From: Mastigias papua | Lineage: Eukaryota > Cnidaria > Scyphozoa > Rhizostomeae > Mastigiidae | Reading direction: 5' to 3' | Assembly (NCBI GenBank): GCA_964019165.1 | Contig: OZ025268.1 | Location: 12,606,359-12,670,358 of the forward strand | DNA length: 64,000 bases | Shown here: positions 1 through 11,087 of the stretch, piece by piece | Layout of the letters: each line of letters starts with the position of its first letter | Position numbering within the stretch: position 1 is the stretch's first letter | Made by a program: the position numbers and the translations under genes | The notes under the pieces: model-generated | Databases searched by the model: none | Told to the model about the DNA's origin: nothing | What the model saw: only the letters and a program-made list of their open reading frames with translations

Positions 1-355
1 TGAACGAAACTGTCTTAATATGCTCCTTCCTATCTGAAGCGTTATCAATTTGTACACCAAGATATTTAGTTTTTGAACAGCCTCAAGATCGTTCTCTCGA
101 ATTTTTAACTTCAAGGACTCACTATTGCTTTCTAGAGCTTTATGCTCAGGTTTTGTTGAGATAAGCATAGAGTGAGTTCTCAAGACACTATGTGACAGTT
201 TGTTAGCATTTAGCCATTTGTCAACCTGCTTAAGGTCTTCCTTGATGACCTCATTTAGCTGAGAGATTTTGTTGGACTGGTTACTAAGTCTTGTGTCATC
301 TGCAAACATGGGCACCTTTAAATTGTTCACAACCTTAGAGACTCATTTATTTATC
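1..355 (-). mobile_element. CR1/L2-like LINE reverse transcriptase fragment
   Basis: Read on the minus strand, about 355 down to 1 encodes the middle of a non-LTR reverse transcriptase. The active-site block MFADDT lies near 315-298, followed by a 'KWLNANKLS' block and a 'KYLGVQID' block near 60-40, in the order seen in CR1/L2-type LINEs. A one-base shift near 335-350 separates the preceding 'IND' residues from the frame. The fragment runs off the window start, so its 3' part is not seen. It has no start codon and is a dead relic. The same blocks recur in the LINEs at 9197-10460 and 49956-51281. Confidence 0.85.
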
Positions 356-599
356 TAAATTGTCTGCAGATTGTTTCGATATGTCTTATTTCCTTTGATA
401 CTTTTTGGGATTTTATCATGTTTCTTTACGGATTTACTTCGATTTTGTTACTGTTTATGATTTGTTCGTTTTGCCGCGGGGAATTTTAATTGTTAGGCCG
501 TCATGCTTGGAGAGGTAAAGAGAAGTTGAGATCCAATGGAAACGGTGACCCTGCCTACAACTATTGCTACAGCGTGTGAGAGTTCCAAAGCCGTTGGTA
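356..599. other. No gene seen
   Basis: AT-rich sequence between the first LINE fragment and the first recognisable part of the R2-like LINE. It may be the 5' untranslated part of that LINE, but nothing in it proves this. Confidence 0.4.
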
Positions 600-1829
600 A
601 TGTTCAGGGGTGAAATACTGTTGTGGAAAATTTTGTAACGATTTACGAGGTTCGAAAATGCACCAACACAGCTGTCCTGTCATTAAGGACTTCGAGGAAG
701 AAACCTTCGAATCCCACGATTTTATTGACAATTACGATGATTCTGGATAACTTGATTATGAAATCGATTTAAACCTAGTATTAGACTACTACATTCGGTT
801 CTGGACTGGAAAATTGCGAATGACTACTTCGTCGCCGCAATTCCTATTTCAGAAGTAAACAATAAACCTATCAGTGTTGTGCTTTCGCAAATGAATTCGA
901 TCATTTATGACTGCTTTTGTAATGAATGCGGTCGTATAGAGAACTCACATTCATTAAATTTCGTCGAGAATTATAACGATTATTCTAAAACTGTGTTAAA
1001 ATCGACATTAAAGGTCTAAAGTCATCGAACGGCGATCCAAAATAGAATAAATGTGTCCCAATGTGTTTATAATTAAAACTTTACAAGGGTGCTATCTCAT
1101 ATAATTCGACTGTGGACCATTATAAACGTATTCAAAAGAAGTTCTGGGGATGCGTCAAACAACACTTTATGCAAAGTACATCATTAAGTCCAACATTTGA
1201 CTCCGCATCATGCACTCAGTTCTTCTGCACTTTTTCAATCGATAAACCCCTTAAAATCTTTTGGCATTCCCCTTGGATTCCTGCTGTTGATGAGCTTTCA
1301 GTTCCGTATGACATTTCTCCTCCTTCGTATCATTAAGTCATAAAAACCATTAGAAGGATGAAAGCTTCTGGTTCCCCTTGTCCTTTCGACAGAATACCTA
1401 TTATTCCACTCTATCGTTGCCTGTTCTTTCGTTTATACATTGCAGCTGTGTTCGACGTTATTTGGCTCTCAGGGGAAACCGGCCTGAATGGAAACGAGCA
1501 TGTAGGTACTTGCACACAAAATTGGTGATACTTCTGATCCTGAAATTTTAGGCCAATAACACATGAAATTGTTCCTCTACATGCTTGTGTGACTCAAAAT
1601 TTGCCAATGTAAGAGCAAAGGCAAATGCCTTTATTGAACATCAGATTCGGAAAGGCCCTCTCCCCGAATTAACGGGTACCTTCGTACACACTGCCCAAAT
1701 TGCCAGCGTCATAACCACAGCCAGAATTAAAAAAAAGTCACATACCATCACATTACCAGACCTCAAAAATGCATGTGGTGAAGTGCACAATAACATGATT
1801 CATTTTTACATTTTACAATTTTCATTTCA

Positions 1830-2394
1830 TTTTTACATATTTTGGGAGGGTGGCCCTCCAGCATAGCTGATTTTCGAGGGGCCCTCCATTAAAAGAATAT
1901 AAAATTACAATCTAATGCAATAAAATACTTATAATAATTGTGGAACAGAGTAGAAATAAAAATTAAATATCAAAATAGTTCTATGAAAGTCGATTCTTGT
2001 AAGTAAAATCAGAGGAAAAGGAAAACTGAAGATAAAAATTAATTTTAAGAGGGTTTTGAAGACATATAATGATATTGTTTCTTTGCACTCAGTTGAGAGG
2101 CTATTCCACATCTTGGCACCTCTGTATGAGAAGCTTTTCTGCCCGCAGTTGATTTTCTCAAAGGAAGCCTTAAATCAGTGGCAGTGTTTCGAAGATTGCG
2201 CTCAGAAAGCTGTGAATTTTTTGTAAACATATTATGCATGTATTGTGGTCCAAAATCATTGAGAGATTTAAAAACCATCATTTCCGTTTCATCGGCAATA
2301 AGTTCTACAATGGTTTTCCATTCAAGCTTTTGTAACAAAGGCTTACTGGGAGCATCATAACTGCTGTTCGTCACAATTGTTGCCATTCTCACAT
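1830..2394 (-). mobile_element. CR1/L2-like LINE 3' end inserted in the R2-like LINE
   Basis: On the minus strand 2392-2045 encodes the C-terminus shared by the CR1-like LINEs of this window: a 'RIVTNSSYDAP'-type block, then 'NDFGPQYMHNMF' and 'RNTATDLRLP'. A 3' UTR follows, with the conserved GGAGGGCCCC / CAGC / CCACCCTCC terminus near 1835-1890. It is 5'-truncated at about 2394, as is usual for LINE copies. It splits the RT of the older plus-strand R2-like LINE, so it inserted later. The frame ends out of register at its C-terminus, so this copy is dead too. Confidence 0.85.
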
Positions 2395-2396
2395 TA

Positions 2397-3213
2397 ATGG
2401 AAAAACAATGCTTATAGTATATTTTGATTTTGACAAAACAAGAGTACTAAGGGTGACACAGATCAGAAGCTACAGGTCGGAAGCTACAGATCGGAATATT
2501 CCTGATCACATACAACTACTAGTTCGCAGCCTATACTCGAATTTCCAGACGTCCACTATTACTGACTCTTTCAGATACCATTAATTAAAGTGGGCGTGGT
2601 GTTCTCCAAGGAGATAAAGTTCAAGCAATTTTATTTAGTACCAGTTACCTTCTCCCTATCAACTGACTTCAATTGGTTGATACTGTTGCTCTTATAGCTG
2701 ATCTAGAGAATGAGAATCAAGTTCTTCTAAGTAATTTTACTAGATGGATTACCTAGGCCAACATTACAATCAGGGTCGATAAATGTTCAAAATTTGGTAT
2801 ATGAAAGTCATCTACTGCATTCATTCAGTATCTCCAAAATTGTTGATTAACGAGGTTGCTGTCTCTACTGTTTATATTGGTAGCTCATTCAAATATTTAG
2901 GGCACTATTTTGATTTTTCAATAGATAACATTGATCACATATCTGAGGTACTACTGCTGCTCACTGGCTTGATGCGAAAAATTGATGAAATTCCTTGTTA
3001 TCCGAAAAACAACCTGTTGATATATCATCGTTTTGTTCTTTCCAAGATATAATGGCATTTTACTATTGCAGATCTTGGTAAGACATGGGTTGCTGAGAAC
3101 ATAGATAATCTCGTCTTTCAATATATCCGCCAGTGTCTGTAGTTCCGATCTGTGCCACCCTTAGTACTCTAGTTTGTCAGAATCAAAATATGCTATAAGC
3201 CTTGTTTTTCCAT
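2397..3213. repeat. 70-bp inverted repeat (arms 2397-2468 and 3143-3213)
   Basis: The arm at 2397-2468 is the reverse complement of 3143-3213 with few mismatches; both contain TAGTACTCT / AGAGTACTA and the GATCGGAA-type end. The right arm belongs to the R2-like LINE coding sequence, so the left arm is an inverted duplicate of LINE sequence lying at the junction with the CR1 fragment. It is a rearrangement scar rather than a transposon terminus. Confidence 0.8.
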
Positions 3214-4245
3214 CTACAGAGTTTGCTTGATGCCAGGTAGGTATGAGAAACGCACTTAAGTCATCTCTCAACACTGATATGTATACTCTTTGGTCTCTAC
3301 CAGGTCTGACTGCAGTATACAATGAGGTAAATATCGCAATACAAAACAAGTTTTAACTCGAAATGACAATGAAGATCGTATTCTCCATGAAATAAAGCCA
3401 CAGGGCTCCATCCTTTCGTCTATACTCCTTCACAGCAGTAAGCATGCACATCATCTTTGTGCGAAGGTTCGTTGCAATATGCCTAGAAAAGTCTTTAACT
3501 TGAGTGTTTAGTATATGAATAATACTCTTCCTGCCAAGAAGAATCTATGCAGATGGTATGTCTCCCCACATCTGCATGCTTTTTCTGCTTCCAGCCTGAG
3601 ACTCTCCCAACAAGTTGTTCCCAGCTGCAAATCCTATCTTCAAGATGGTAGATATACCTCGTGTCATAATTTCGTCCTTTTATATCTCGCGAAAACTTTC
3701 TCATGAGTAGCTAATAGCTTATTAAGGTCAGACCTTTCATTTTTTCCATCTTCTTCTTCGATAAATGGTGACTCTTGTCGTCATTACCAAGTTTTGGTGA
3801 GTAACAGTTCCTGTGTTAACCTCCTAGAAATCATTGTTGGCTTTAGATCAAATATAAAGATAACTAGTGACCGTAAGGCTGCTATCTATCTCCCTCTTAT
3901 TGCTAGCCTCCGGAAATCTTATTTGACTGTCAAATTTATTAGCCTCTCCATGAATGCTCTCTGAATATTTGGAACTTCTTCTGAGTCCTTCAATCGATGC
4001 TTGCAGACTCAAACCTTTGTGATAAAACTAAACACAACATCCTATGGAAAACCATTAATATCGCAGTACGATGTACTTATTACACATTTTGTAGAAGAAG
4101 CAAACCTCGGACAGACCCCAATTTACTAGACTAATAGGTTATGACTTCGCTAACTTGGATTAAGAGTTATTTTTGTTATTACTTCATTTGAGGTTGATGT
4201 ATCTTTTTCCTTTTTTCCTGAAGGATTTGTTTTTTAATGTTTAGT

Positions 4246-4296
4246 ATAGCACCAAAATGATAGTGAAGTCCTGTAGTACCAACAGACTTTTCACTT
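4246..4296 (+). repeat. Collapsed copy of the hairpin mini-element
   Basis: This stretch ends in GTACCAACAGACTTTTCAC and begins with a TAGTATAGCACCAAAA-like stem. Both match the outer parts of the 101-bp hairpin element at 30935-31035, with the palindrome centre missing. It lies just downstream of the 3' end of the R2-like LINE. Confidence 0.65.
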
Positions 4297-4299
4297 TTC

Positions 4300-4975
4300 A
4301 ATGTCTTTTTTACTGTCAAAAATTACGTTACAGACTTGGCAGTTATGCACTGCCTTAATATAGTGAGGTGTATGATTGTATACTTACATTGTATTATTAT
4401 ATTGAGGTTTCAGAAAACGACATTACTGTTCCGTTGTGTTCTTGTTGTTTATTTCTGACACATTCTGTCAACATCACTCGTCTTATTTCTTGTCTGATTC
4501 ATTTGTACTTTTCCTTGATATGTATCGTATATGGATTTAGAATAATGCGCAAACTTCAAGCATGCTTTTATACAGTAGTCTATGAACAAAGTAGCTGTTT
4601 GAAGACTAATATTAAGGCCCATACCTACTGTGGGCGTAGCAGGAAGCTCGTTAATTTGTCTTAAATTCATATATCCACACAATTTGGCGGTCAATTGAGC
4701 ATATAGTAATTGAAATTTTAAACATACTCTTTACTCATTGAAACCACGCCAATGCTGGTTGGCATATTACGCTATGTAACAAATTTTAACTGTTTTTTTG
4801 TTCCTGGGTCCAAAGTGTGTTTTGCTAACCTGGTGGGCCTGAAATAGATAGGACATAATTGTTGTTTCACAAAAACTGTGTTTTTGTAGTCAGGACTATG
4901 ATATTTCGAAATTTTGTCTGTTTTTGAGAAACTTTTTGGCTTCCATTCATTGTTCATTAGTCTTCGAGGCTATTC
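4300..4975. other. No gene seen
   Basis: AT-rich sequence with short reading frames only, none with a recognisable domain. It precedes the heat-shock promoter, and no boundary of the promoter unit could be identified here. Confidence 0.4.
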
Positions 4976-4985
4976 TTAAACTGCT

Positions 4986-5118
4986 AGAATCTTCATGAAT
5001 ATTCTTGAACTGCTAGAAGCTTCTAGAATATCCCACAATAATCTAGATATTTCAAGAAAGTTTAGAACTTTCTAGAACATTCTTGAAATGTCCAGTAGTA
5101 TTCATATATGTATAAATG
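4986..5118 (+). promoter_or_regulatory. Heat-shock promoter: three HSE arrays and TATA box
   Basis: Heat-shock elements are alternating 5-bp NGAAN/NTTCN units bound by HSF trimers. Here 4986-5010 holds five perfect consecutive units, 5015-5029 three, and 5064-5088 five, with two more perfect units at 5050-5059. A TATAAATG box at 5111-5118 lies 23 bp past the last array, and the first ATG of the downstream gene is at 5225. Thirteen or more units in about 100 bp far exceeds chance and resembles hsp70 promoters. The orientation, TATA spacing and downstream exon show it served the pseudogene starting at 5225. Confidence 0.88.
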
Positions 5119-6035
5119 CGCAGATGACTCAGACCAACATATCAACGTGTGGTATTGCTGAGTAGGAGAGATGAACTGAAGAGAGAATAGCAAATCGTAG
5201 TTAAAGAGCAGTTACTTAATTTCGATGGCATCAGGAGGTTGCTTGTTCCCCGCAGATGCATTCTGTTACGTGTGTGGACAATGTATAAAGACAAGAGGGA
5301 GAATGCATTCCATGAAATCGTGTCGTAAGATGCGCGAGGCCTATAAGACGCATGCCTATCGGGGATCAACATAAATCCTGGGCACCTCATTTCACGTGTG
5401 AATACTGCAAGAACACCCTTGAGGGTGAGGTGAAGCATTGCTGCTCACTTGGGTGGCAGTCTATTTTCTAGAATTTCAATAACTAGAAATTGGCAGAGTT
5501 CCAGGAGTTGAAATTGATAAAATTTCCACGTATGTCAATGTACTATAGTAGAATATGTTATATACTAATATTATACCCTGTATTAAGTAGCGTGTACAAT
5601 TTCCTGCTTTTAAATTTACTTAGTTATATCTGCTATGCTACAGATTGGTGTAGGGGAGAAAAAGAGCAATGAAGTTTACTATCCCACGAATTTGGAGGCA
5701 ACCGACTGACCACTCGTGCAACTGCTACTTCTGCATGGTGGATTCCACCAAACATCGCGTCGCACGGGCAAGAATGCGCCCCAAATCTTCTATCTAGACA
5801 TTCCTTCTTCTATTACCCCATTACCACACTGCCTCAAGTTGCCTGTTCCAGCTCCCCCAATGAAAGGTCAGCCATCTTCAGGAGAGAGCAGCAAGTCAGA
5901 TAGCGAGGAAGATATTGGAAATGCAGATTACGGTTTCACTGATAGTTCTGAGGAGAGAAGGTCGTACTTCCCTGCACATGTTTTTGAATTTTCCGACTCC
6001 TGTCAATTTTACGTCATAGCAATTAACGTGTAAGT

Positions 6036-6737
6036 CCCCTCCTCCCTCAAACAATGTGCGGATAGGGGAGACCTGTAGTATTGTGCACATGCATCAATTG
6101 TACCAGTCGAGTTATTCATATTTGCTTCAAACAACATTGTTTGAAATTGGGGGGGGGGGGGGGTGCTACAGCTCGATTACAGCGTAAATCATGGCTAGTG
6201 TTCCAAGACTTTTGGCAGGCATTGTCTGAAATTTATATTGGAAACTGAAAGACACAAGCTTATACCTGTATTGAGCTATGGGGTAATCGGGGGTGCTGAT
6301 CTCAATTCTATTGTCAAAATCTCAATTAGGTAACTATTTTCTGTGATAATGAGCGGGGGCTTCACCTGTCTCCCATTTTCAGTTAAAATCTATGATGATT
6401 ATGATGTCACATGTACTTCTCTATGGGTTGTAAATCAAGGAAGGTATCCCAAATATACAACAGCCAATCATTCTCCCTAGCAACATAAACAAACAATGTG
6501 AGAATAGATTACACTTTCTCTTTGTCTAGTTCGATACAAAAACATGTTTCTAGACGACAACCAGAAGATGTACGTCACGCACCTCTAAGTTACCGCCTAA
6601 CAGTTTATCGTTTATCACCTGGATTTATGCATAATAGGGGTAAATGAGGTGCATTTTTTGGAAAGTGTATTGCAAAGAAATTTTTTTAAATTGACATGCA
6701 TGCTATTTGCAACTTAATTACGATATGAGAAGAGAAT
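6036..6737. other. Intronic or intergenic stretch with a poly-G tract
   Basis: It follows the donor site at 6030 and contains a run of about 15 G near 6149-6163. No coding sequence is recognised. It probably combines intron sequence of the pseudogene with the left flank of the Tc1-like transposon, whose left terminus I could not place. Confidence 0.4.
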
Positions 6738-7858
6738 GTGGTGTTCCGTGGAAAAATCAGTGTAAAATTGAGAGTCTGCATATGCTATTTGAGAGCCGAA
6801 GGCTCTTTATCATATCGAAAAATGCCCACAAACTGTACTGTATCCGCATCCAGTGCTGTACGTATTTGCAAGGAAGCAAAAGAGATAAAGGAAAAAAAGA
6901 AGAGAATTGGCCGTCCACCCATTATGAGCAGAAGAGAAAAGAAGCGGTTTATAAGAACATTTCAGAAGTTAAGGAATGACAATCCAAACGTAACTGTGCA
7001 TGATGTCACAAAAGAATGCCGGGTAGCCAACGTCAGTTATAGACCACTAGTTCGAGTAATGAATGAACATTGGTATAAGTCCTTAAGGCCAAGGCAAAAA
7101 GGGTTACTCTAAGTGAAAGACAGAAAGAGAAAAGTAAATTTTGCCAGACTTGCTCTTAAAAAATATGACCGAGAATTCAGAATTCTGGACGGAACACATC
7201 TTGCTATATCTGGATGGTGTGTGTCGTTCGTGCACAAGGAAAATCCCTATAAAGACGCGTTGATACCAAGAGGGAGAATTTTGAGAAAGCGAGTGAAGTT
7301 CTGCAATACACAACAAAACGATCAAAGAACTTACCTGGGGGACGGAGACTGCATCTTCTAGTTGGCGTTGGGTACACAACTGGCGTTGCCATTGCAGAAG
7401 AATACAGGACAGTTAATGCGGAGTGGTTCACAAGATTCGTCCACAGAACATTACACTGCACTCTTAGTGACTGGACTATGTCAAAAGACCATAGAGAGGC
7501 TACTTTTTGTGATGGATAATGTCCAAGTCAGAGAAGCAAGCTAGCTAGAGATGCATTAAATGATGTGGGAGCAGAAGTGGTACATATACCCCCAAGATCA
7601 CCTGATTTAAATCCAATTGAAAACGTATTCAATAACTTTAAACATGACTTGGCCAAAGGAGCATTACAAGGACAGATACAAAAAGAAAGTTTCGACGAAT
7701 TTAAGATAAGGGTTTTGCAGACTCATTTTAATTGCAATTCCTCAATAATTGATCATACGGTAGCAACAGTGCATGATCGCCTAAAACTAGTTGCTAGCAA
7801 TGGAGGGGTATCGGACCAAGTACTGGTGTTGTATGTGATATGTTGTTCTTACTTGTAG
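6738..7858 (+). pseudogene. Tc1/mariner-type transposase, frameshifted
   Basis: An N-terminal helix-turn-helix region (about 6880-7110, with 'RIGRPP', 'TVHDVTKECRV' and 'GLL') is followed, across several frame changes, by a DDE catalytic domain. The first Asp lies in a 'LDGVSFVHKEN'-like block near 7205-7240. The second is in 'VMDN' at about 7507-7520. The third acidic residue is in 'PRSPDLNPIEN' at about 7590-7625. With one base restored near 7522 the second Asp and the Glu are 34 residues apart, the DD34E spacing of Tc1-like enzymes. Three or more frameshifts inactivate it. It sits between the N- and C-terminal halves of the surrounding pseudogene, probably in an intron. Terminal inverted repeats were not found by eye. 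Confidence 0.82.
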
Positions 7859-8480
7859 TCTGTACATGTATTATGAGCATGTTACGTCTAATTATGATAC
7901 CATGGAAATAGTCTCTTCTTTTTATCTTTCTGCAAACTATATACACTTCTGTGTTATAACAAACAAGTATATGAGAAACATGAGGCTGACATAAGGCGTA
8001 AATTCAGAGACAATTTAGAAACACAGGCAGGCTTAGCTTCACAGAAAACGTGAAAAATCTGCTTTTGCGAGAAAATTTGCATTTCAACTAGAAACAAAAT
8101 GCAATCTACATCTGTCTCTCAACAGTATGTAGGCCTAACTAAAGATTCAACTTCTGATCTCAAAGTTGCTTTCTTCATATAGAAATTTGAAGGCTTTAAG
8201 AAACACTTCAGGAACCTGTGCAGCTGAATTTGACAAAATAGTAAGCAGTATCATAGCTGAAGGGCGAAAGCTTGTTTCTTATATCAAACAACATGTATCT
8301 TACCGGGACCTACTGACTCATGAAATATCTCTCCTCTTCGTTTCAAGGCTACACATTGACGCCATGGCTAATATCTCAATGGTCTACACAACGGTCTATA
8401 AACTTTAAAGCATAAAAATACATGTAATTTAAGAGATTTGGACGTTCAGGTTTGTGCACATGATAGCCTTCCCAAGTTCA
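7859..8480. other. No gene seen
   Basis: Lies between the Tc1-like transposase and the C-terminal half of the split pseudogene. An 80-codon frame at 8166-8408 has no domain I can name. The sequence probably includes the right flank of the Tc1 element and intron. Confidence 0.35.
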
Positions 8481-9196
8481 ATTGACTTTTGGCAGTCATT
8501 GTAGCTCATCCCTGTGCCTCAAAGCCGTGCTGCTTCACAACGGAAATAGCTACCCTCCTCCCTATGACTCACTCTGTTCACCTAAAAGAGAAGTACACCA
8601 GTGTCAAGATGTTGCTGGATGCTTTGAAATATGACGAATATTGGGGGAGATCATCAGAGACTTCAGAATGGTATCATTCCTGATGGGTCTTCAAGGCGGT
8701 TTCAAAAAAATTTCCATGTTTCCTATGCCTTTGGAACAGTTGTGATACCATGGCGCACTATTATAGAAAGGGATGGCCAAAACGGACCAAGTTCTCTCTG
8801 GGGAAGAGTAACGTCAAGTGGGAGCCATTGGTAGAACCTCAGAAAGTATTGATGCCACCAATACACATCAAGTTAGGCCTCATCAAACAATTTGTCACTG
8901 ATCGTGACAAGGACTCGGCAGATTTCAAGTATCTCTAAGATCTCTTTCCAAAGCTGTCCAAGGCAGAAGTCAAGGCTAGTATCTCCATCGGACCGCAAAT
9001 CAAGAAGATCATAGAATGGGACAATTTTGCCAAGCTGCTGAGCAGGACAGAGCATGCGGCTTGGAAAAGTTTTGTTGCAGTTATTCGTGGCTACTTGAGC
9101 AATCACATGGCTGAAGACTATGTGCAGAATTATGCTATAATGGGATGCAGAATGTCTCTCGAGGTCCATATTCTTGACGCTCACCTTGACAAATTT

Positions 9197-10460
9197 TATT
9201 TTATTATTATTATTATTATTATTAAAAATGTTTATGGAGGGTATCCCTTCAGCCGTAGCTGGTTTTCAAGGGGCCCTCCGTTTAAATACAAAAATACCAT
9301 TAAAAAATCCTAAAAACCTAATTACAATTTCGCTCTATCAATAAATTAAGAAAAAATTAAATACATAAATAGGAAAAGTTAGAACTTATATAAGAAAATA
9401 GAAAACAGCTCTTCAGTCAAACTATACAATCTTCATCAAGGACAACTTTGGCTCAAGTTTTTAAAGTTTATTATCGATGGTGCCGACTTTATCTCAGTTG
9501 ACAGGCTGTTCCACGATTTTGCTCCCCTGAACGAGAACCCTTTTTGACCATTGGCCGTATTTCGTTTTGGGATATGAAGATCAGTGGCAGTGCTACGAAG
9601 CTCGTAGGAAGGATTTTCAGAATTTCGAGTAAATATACCTTGGAGGTATTGTGGAGAAAGCCCATTAACTGATTTATAAACCATAACTCGTGATTCATAT
9701 TGAATCATTTCTTCAATTGTTCTCCATCCTAATTGTTTAATGAGCATGTTACTGGGAGCATCATACCTGCTACTAGTGATTATTCTAGCAGCACGATTTT
9801 GTAATTTTTGTAGATGATTTATTTTGGATGCCCCAGCTACCCCCCAGACTGGGCAACAATATCAGAAATGTGGATCCACAATGTTATTATAAAGACACTT
9901 CAATGTGTCGAATGGTAAAAATCGCTTGCAATACTTAATTACTCCCAAGGACCGCAAAACCTTTTTTGACATTCCTTGGATGTGCTTCTTCCAGTCTAAG
10001 GATTTATCAATGTATACCCCTAAATATTTGATGTTTTCAGCAACCTCTACTGGTGCATTGCAGATATCAAGAGCTAGTGTCTGCCTCTTCCTTCATAACA
10101 GCTTGCCTATGTTTAGTGGAAATGAGCAACGATTGGGTTTTGGCTACATTAAGAGATAATTTATTTCCCTTGAGCCAAAGATGTAAATCCCTAAGGTCAT
10201 CATTGAGTGCTGCGGTCAGCTGAGATATGTTTTCAGATTGAAGCGCTAAACTGGTGTCATCAGCATAGATGGAGACCTTTGCATTTTTGTCTGAATAAGA
10301 CAGATCATTTATGTAGACCAGGAATAGCAAAGGGCCAAGGCACGAGCCTTGGGGAACTCGAATATTTATCTTTTGGATGCTAGAGTCTACACCGTCAATT
10401 CTAGTGAATTGTTTACGATTTGACAGATAGGATTCGAACCATTTTAAGGCAAGCTCTTGA
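9197..10460 (-). mobile_element. 5'-truncated CR1/L2-like LINE inserted in the pseudogene
   Basis: Read from 10460 down, the minus strand encodes the RT from 'LKWFESYLSNRKQF' through 'VPQGSCLGPLLFLVYINDL', the catalytic YADDT (about 10270-10255), 'WLKGNKLSLN' and a C-terminus ending near 9436. The 3' UTR carries the family terminus (GGAGGGCCCC...) near 9235-9285 and an (ATT)n tail at 9198-9225. ACAAATTT at 9189-9196 and ACAATTT at 10461-10467 look like a slightly diverged target-site duplication. Removing the LINE rejoins the coding sequence of the surrounding gene. The conserved Cys before VPQGS has become Arg. One or more frame breaks lie in the 9750-10070 region. Confidence 0.88.
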
Positions 10461-10570
10461 ACAATTTAGGTCAAATTCAAAGAGGACATGGGAGCTTACT
10501 CTGAAGAGCACTGCGAACGCATTTATCATAGATATAATGGAATTCGAACGTCATTACCGAGGGCAGTATA

Positions 10571-11087
10571 CTCTCCAGTCCGGAATAGAAGGGGGGTGGC
10601 AATAAGCGGGGGGTTTGGAAAAAATCTCAGAGTAAATAAGCGGGGGGGTTGCAATAAGCGGGGGGGGGTGGAAAAAGCTCCAAGGTGAATGTCTATGGGG
10701 TGGGCAGTTATAAATGGATATGGAGAGAAGACCAATATATGCATGTGATCAAACACTTTAGCTTTTTGAAACAAAATTTATTACACTTGTTACATATTTC
10801 TAGCATGCTAAAAGTGTGTCTATCATCGTCGTTCATAATGTCATCATCATTGGCAGAACTGTCGGCTGTGTTTTCAGTGCTTCTTGCAGCAATTACGCAT
10901 TTCACGCTAGAATTTTTTCAGCACAACAAACATTCACAACGAGTTACTTTCGCCGGACAATTCTGGGTCTGGTTGGGAAAATTTCCTCTTTGCTCAAAAT
11001 TAATAAGTGGGGAAAAGAATGTCCTGGTGTGCATTTTTGGAAAAAAATAAATAGTCGGGGGGGGGACATCTATTCTGGACTTGAGAG
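10571..11087. mobile_element. MITE with 20-bp inverted ends and TA target duplication
   Basis: The left end CTCTCCAGTCCGGAATAGA and the inverted right end CTCTCAAGTCCAGAATAGA differ at two positions, and both are flanked by TA (10569-10570 and 11088-11089). Removing the element restores a reading frame (GQY|NENMMGDY) in the surrounding pseudogene, which confirms the boundaries. The interior has G-rich blocks (AATAAGCGGGGGG-like, 10590-10675 and 11050-11066) and no transposase. A TA duplication suggests mobilisation by a Tc1/mariner-type enzyme. Confidence 0.85.

Larger units (their letters stand above)
600..4135 (+). mobile_element. Degenerate R2-like LINE (zinc finger, RT, restriction-like endonuclease)
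   Basis: Pieces of one LINE lie in order on the plus strand, in several frames with many stops. A C2H2-like finger with 'KMHQHSC' is near 655-690. An N-terminal block around 'WKIANDYF' is near 805-830. A region matching the segment before the RT core ('FRPITHE...') is near 1550-1570, with 'ANAFIEHQI' at 1620-1650. The thumb-side block 'SSFKYLGHYFDFS' is at 2880-2925. A C-terminal region 'INNTLPAKKNL' at 3515-3555 is followed near 3760-3880 by a block resembling the PD-(D/E)xK nuclease of R2-type elements. Large insertions interrupt it at 1830-2480. I recognise the family from related cnidarian-type sequences. The exact clade (R2, HERO or NeSL-like) is not settled. It is not functional. Confidence 0.75.

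Noticed and set aside
2397..3213. 70-bp inverted repeat as termini of a small DNA transposon
   Set aside because: The right arm is part of the R2-like LINE coding sequence, which continues on both sides of it, so it cannot be a transposon end.
5142..5438. 98-codon minus-strand frame over the pseudogene exon
   Set aside because: It is a shadow of the plus-strand exon, which has family motifs, a start codon, a donor site and a promoter.
5425..5643. 219-bp interruption considered as a MITE insertion
   Set aside because: It has GT-AG ends with good consensus (GTGAGG, CTACAG), no target duplication or inverted ends, and the codons rejoin in phase; it is better read as an intron.
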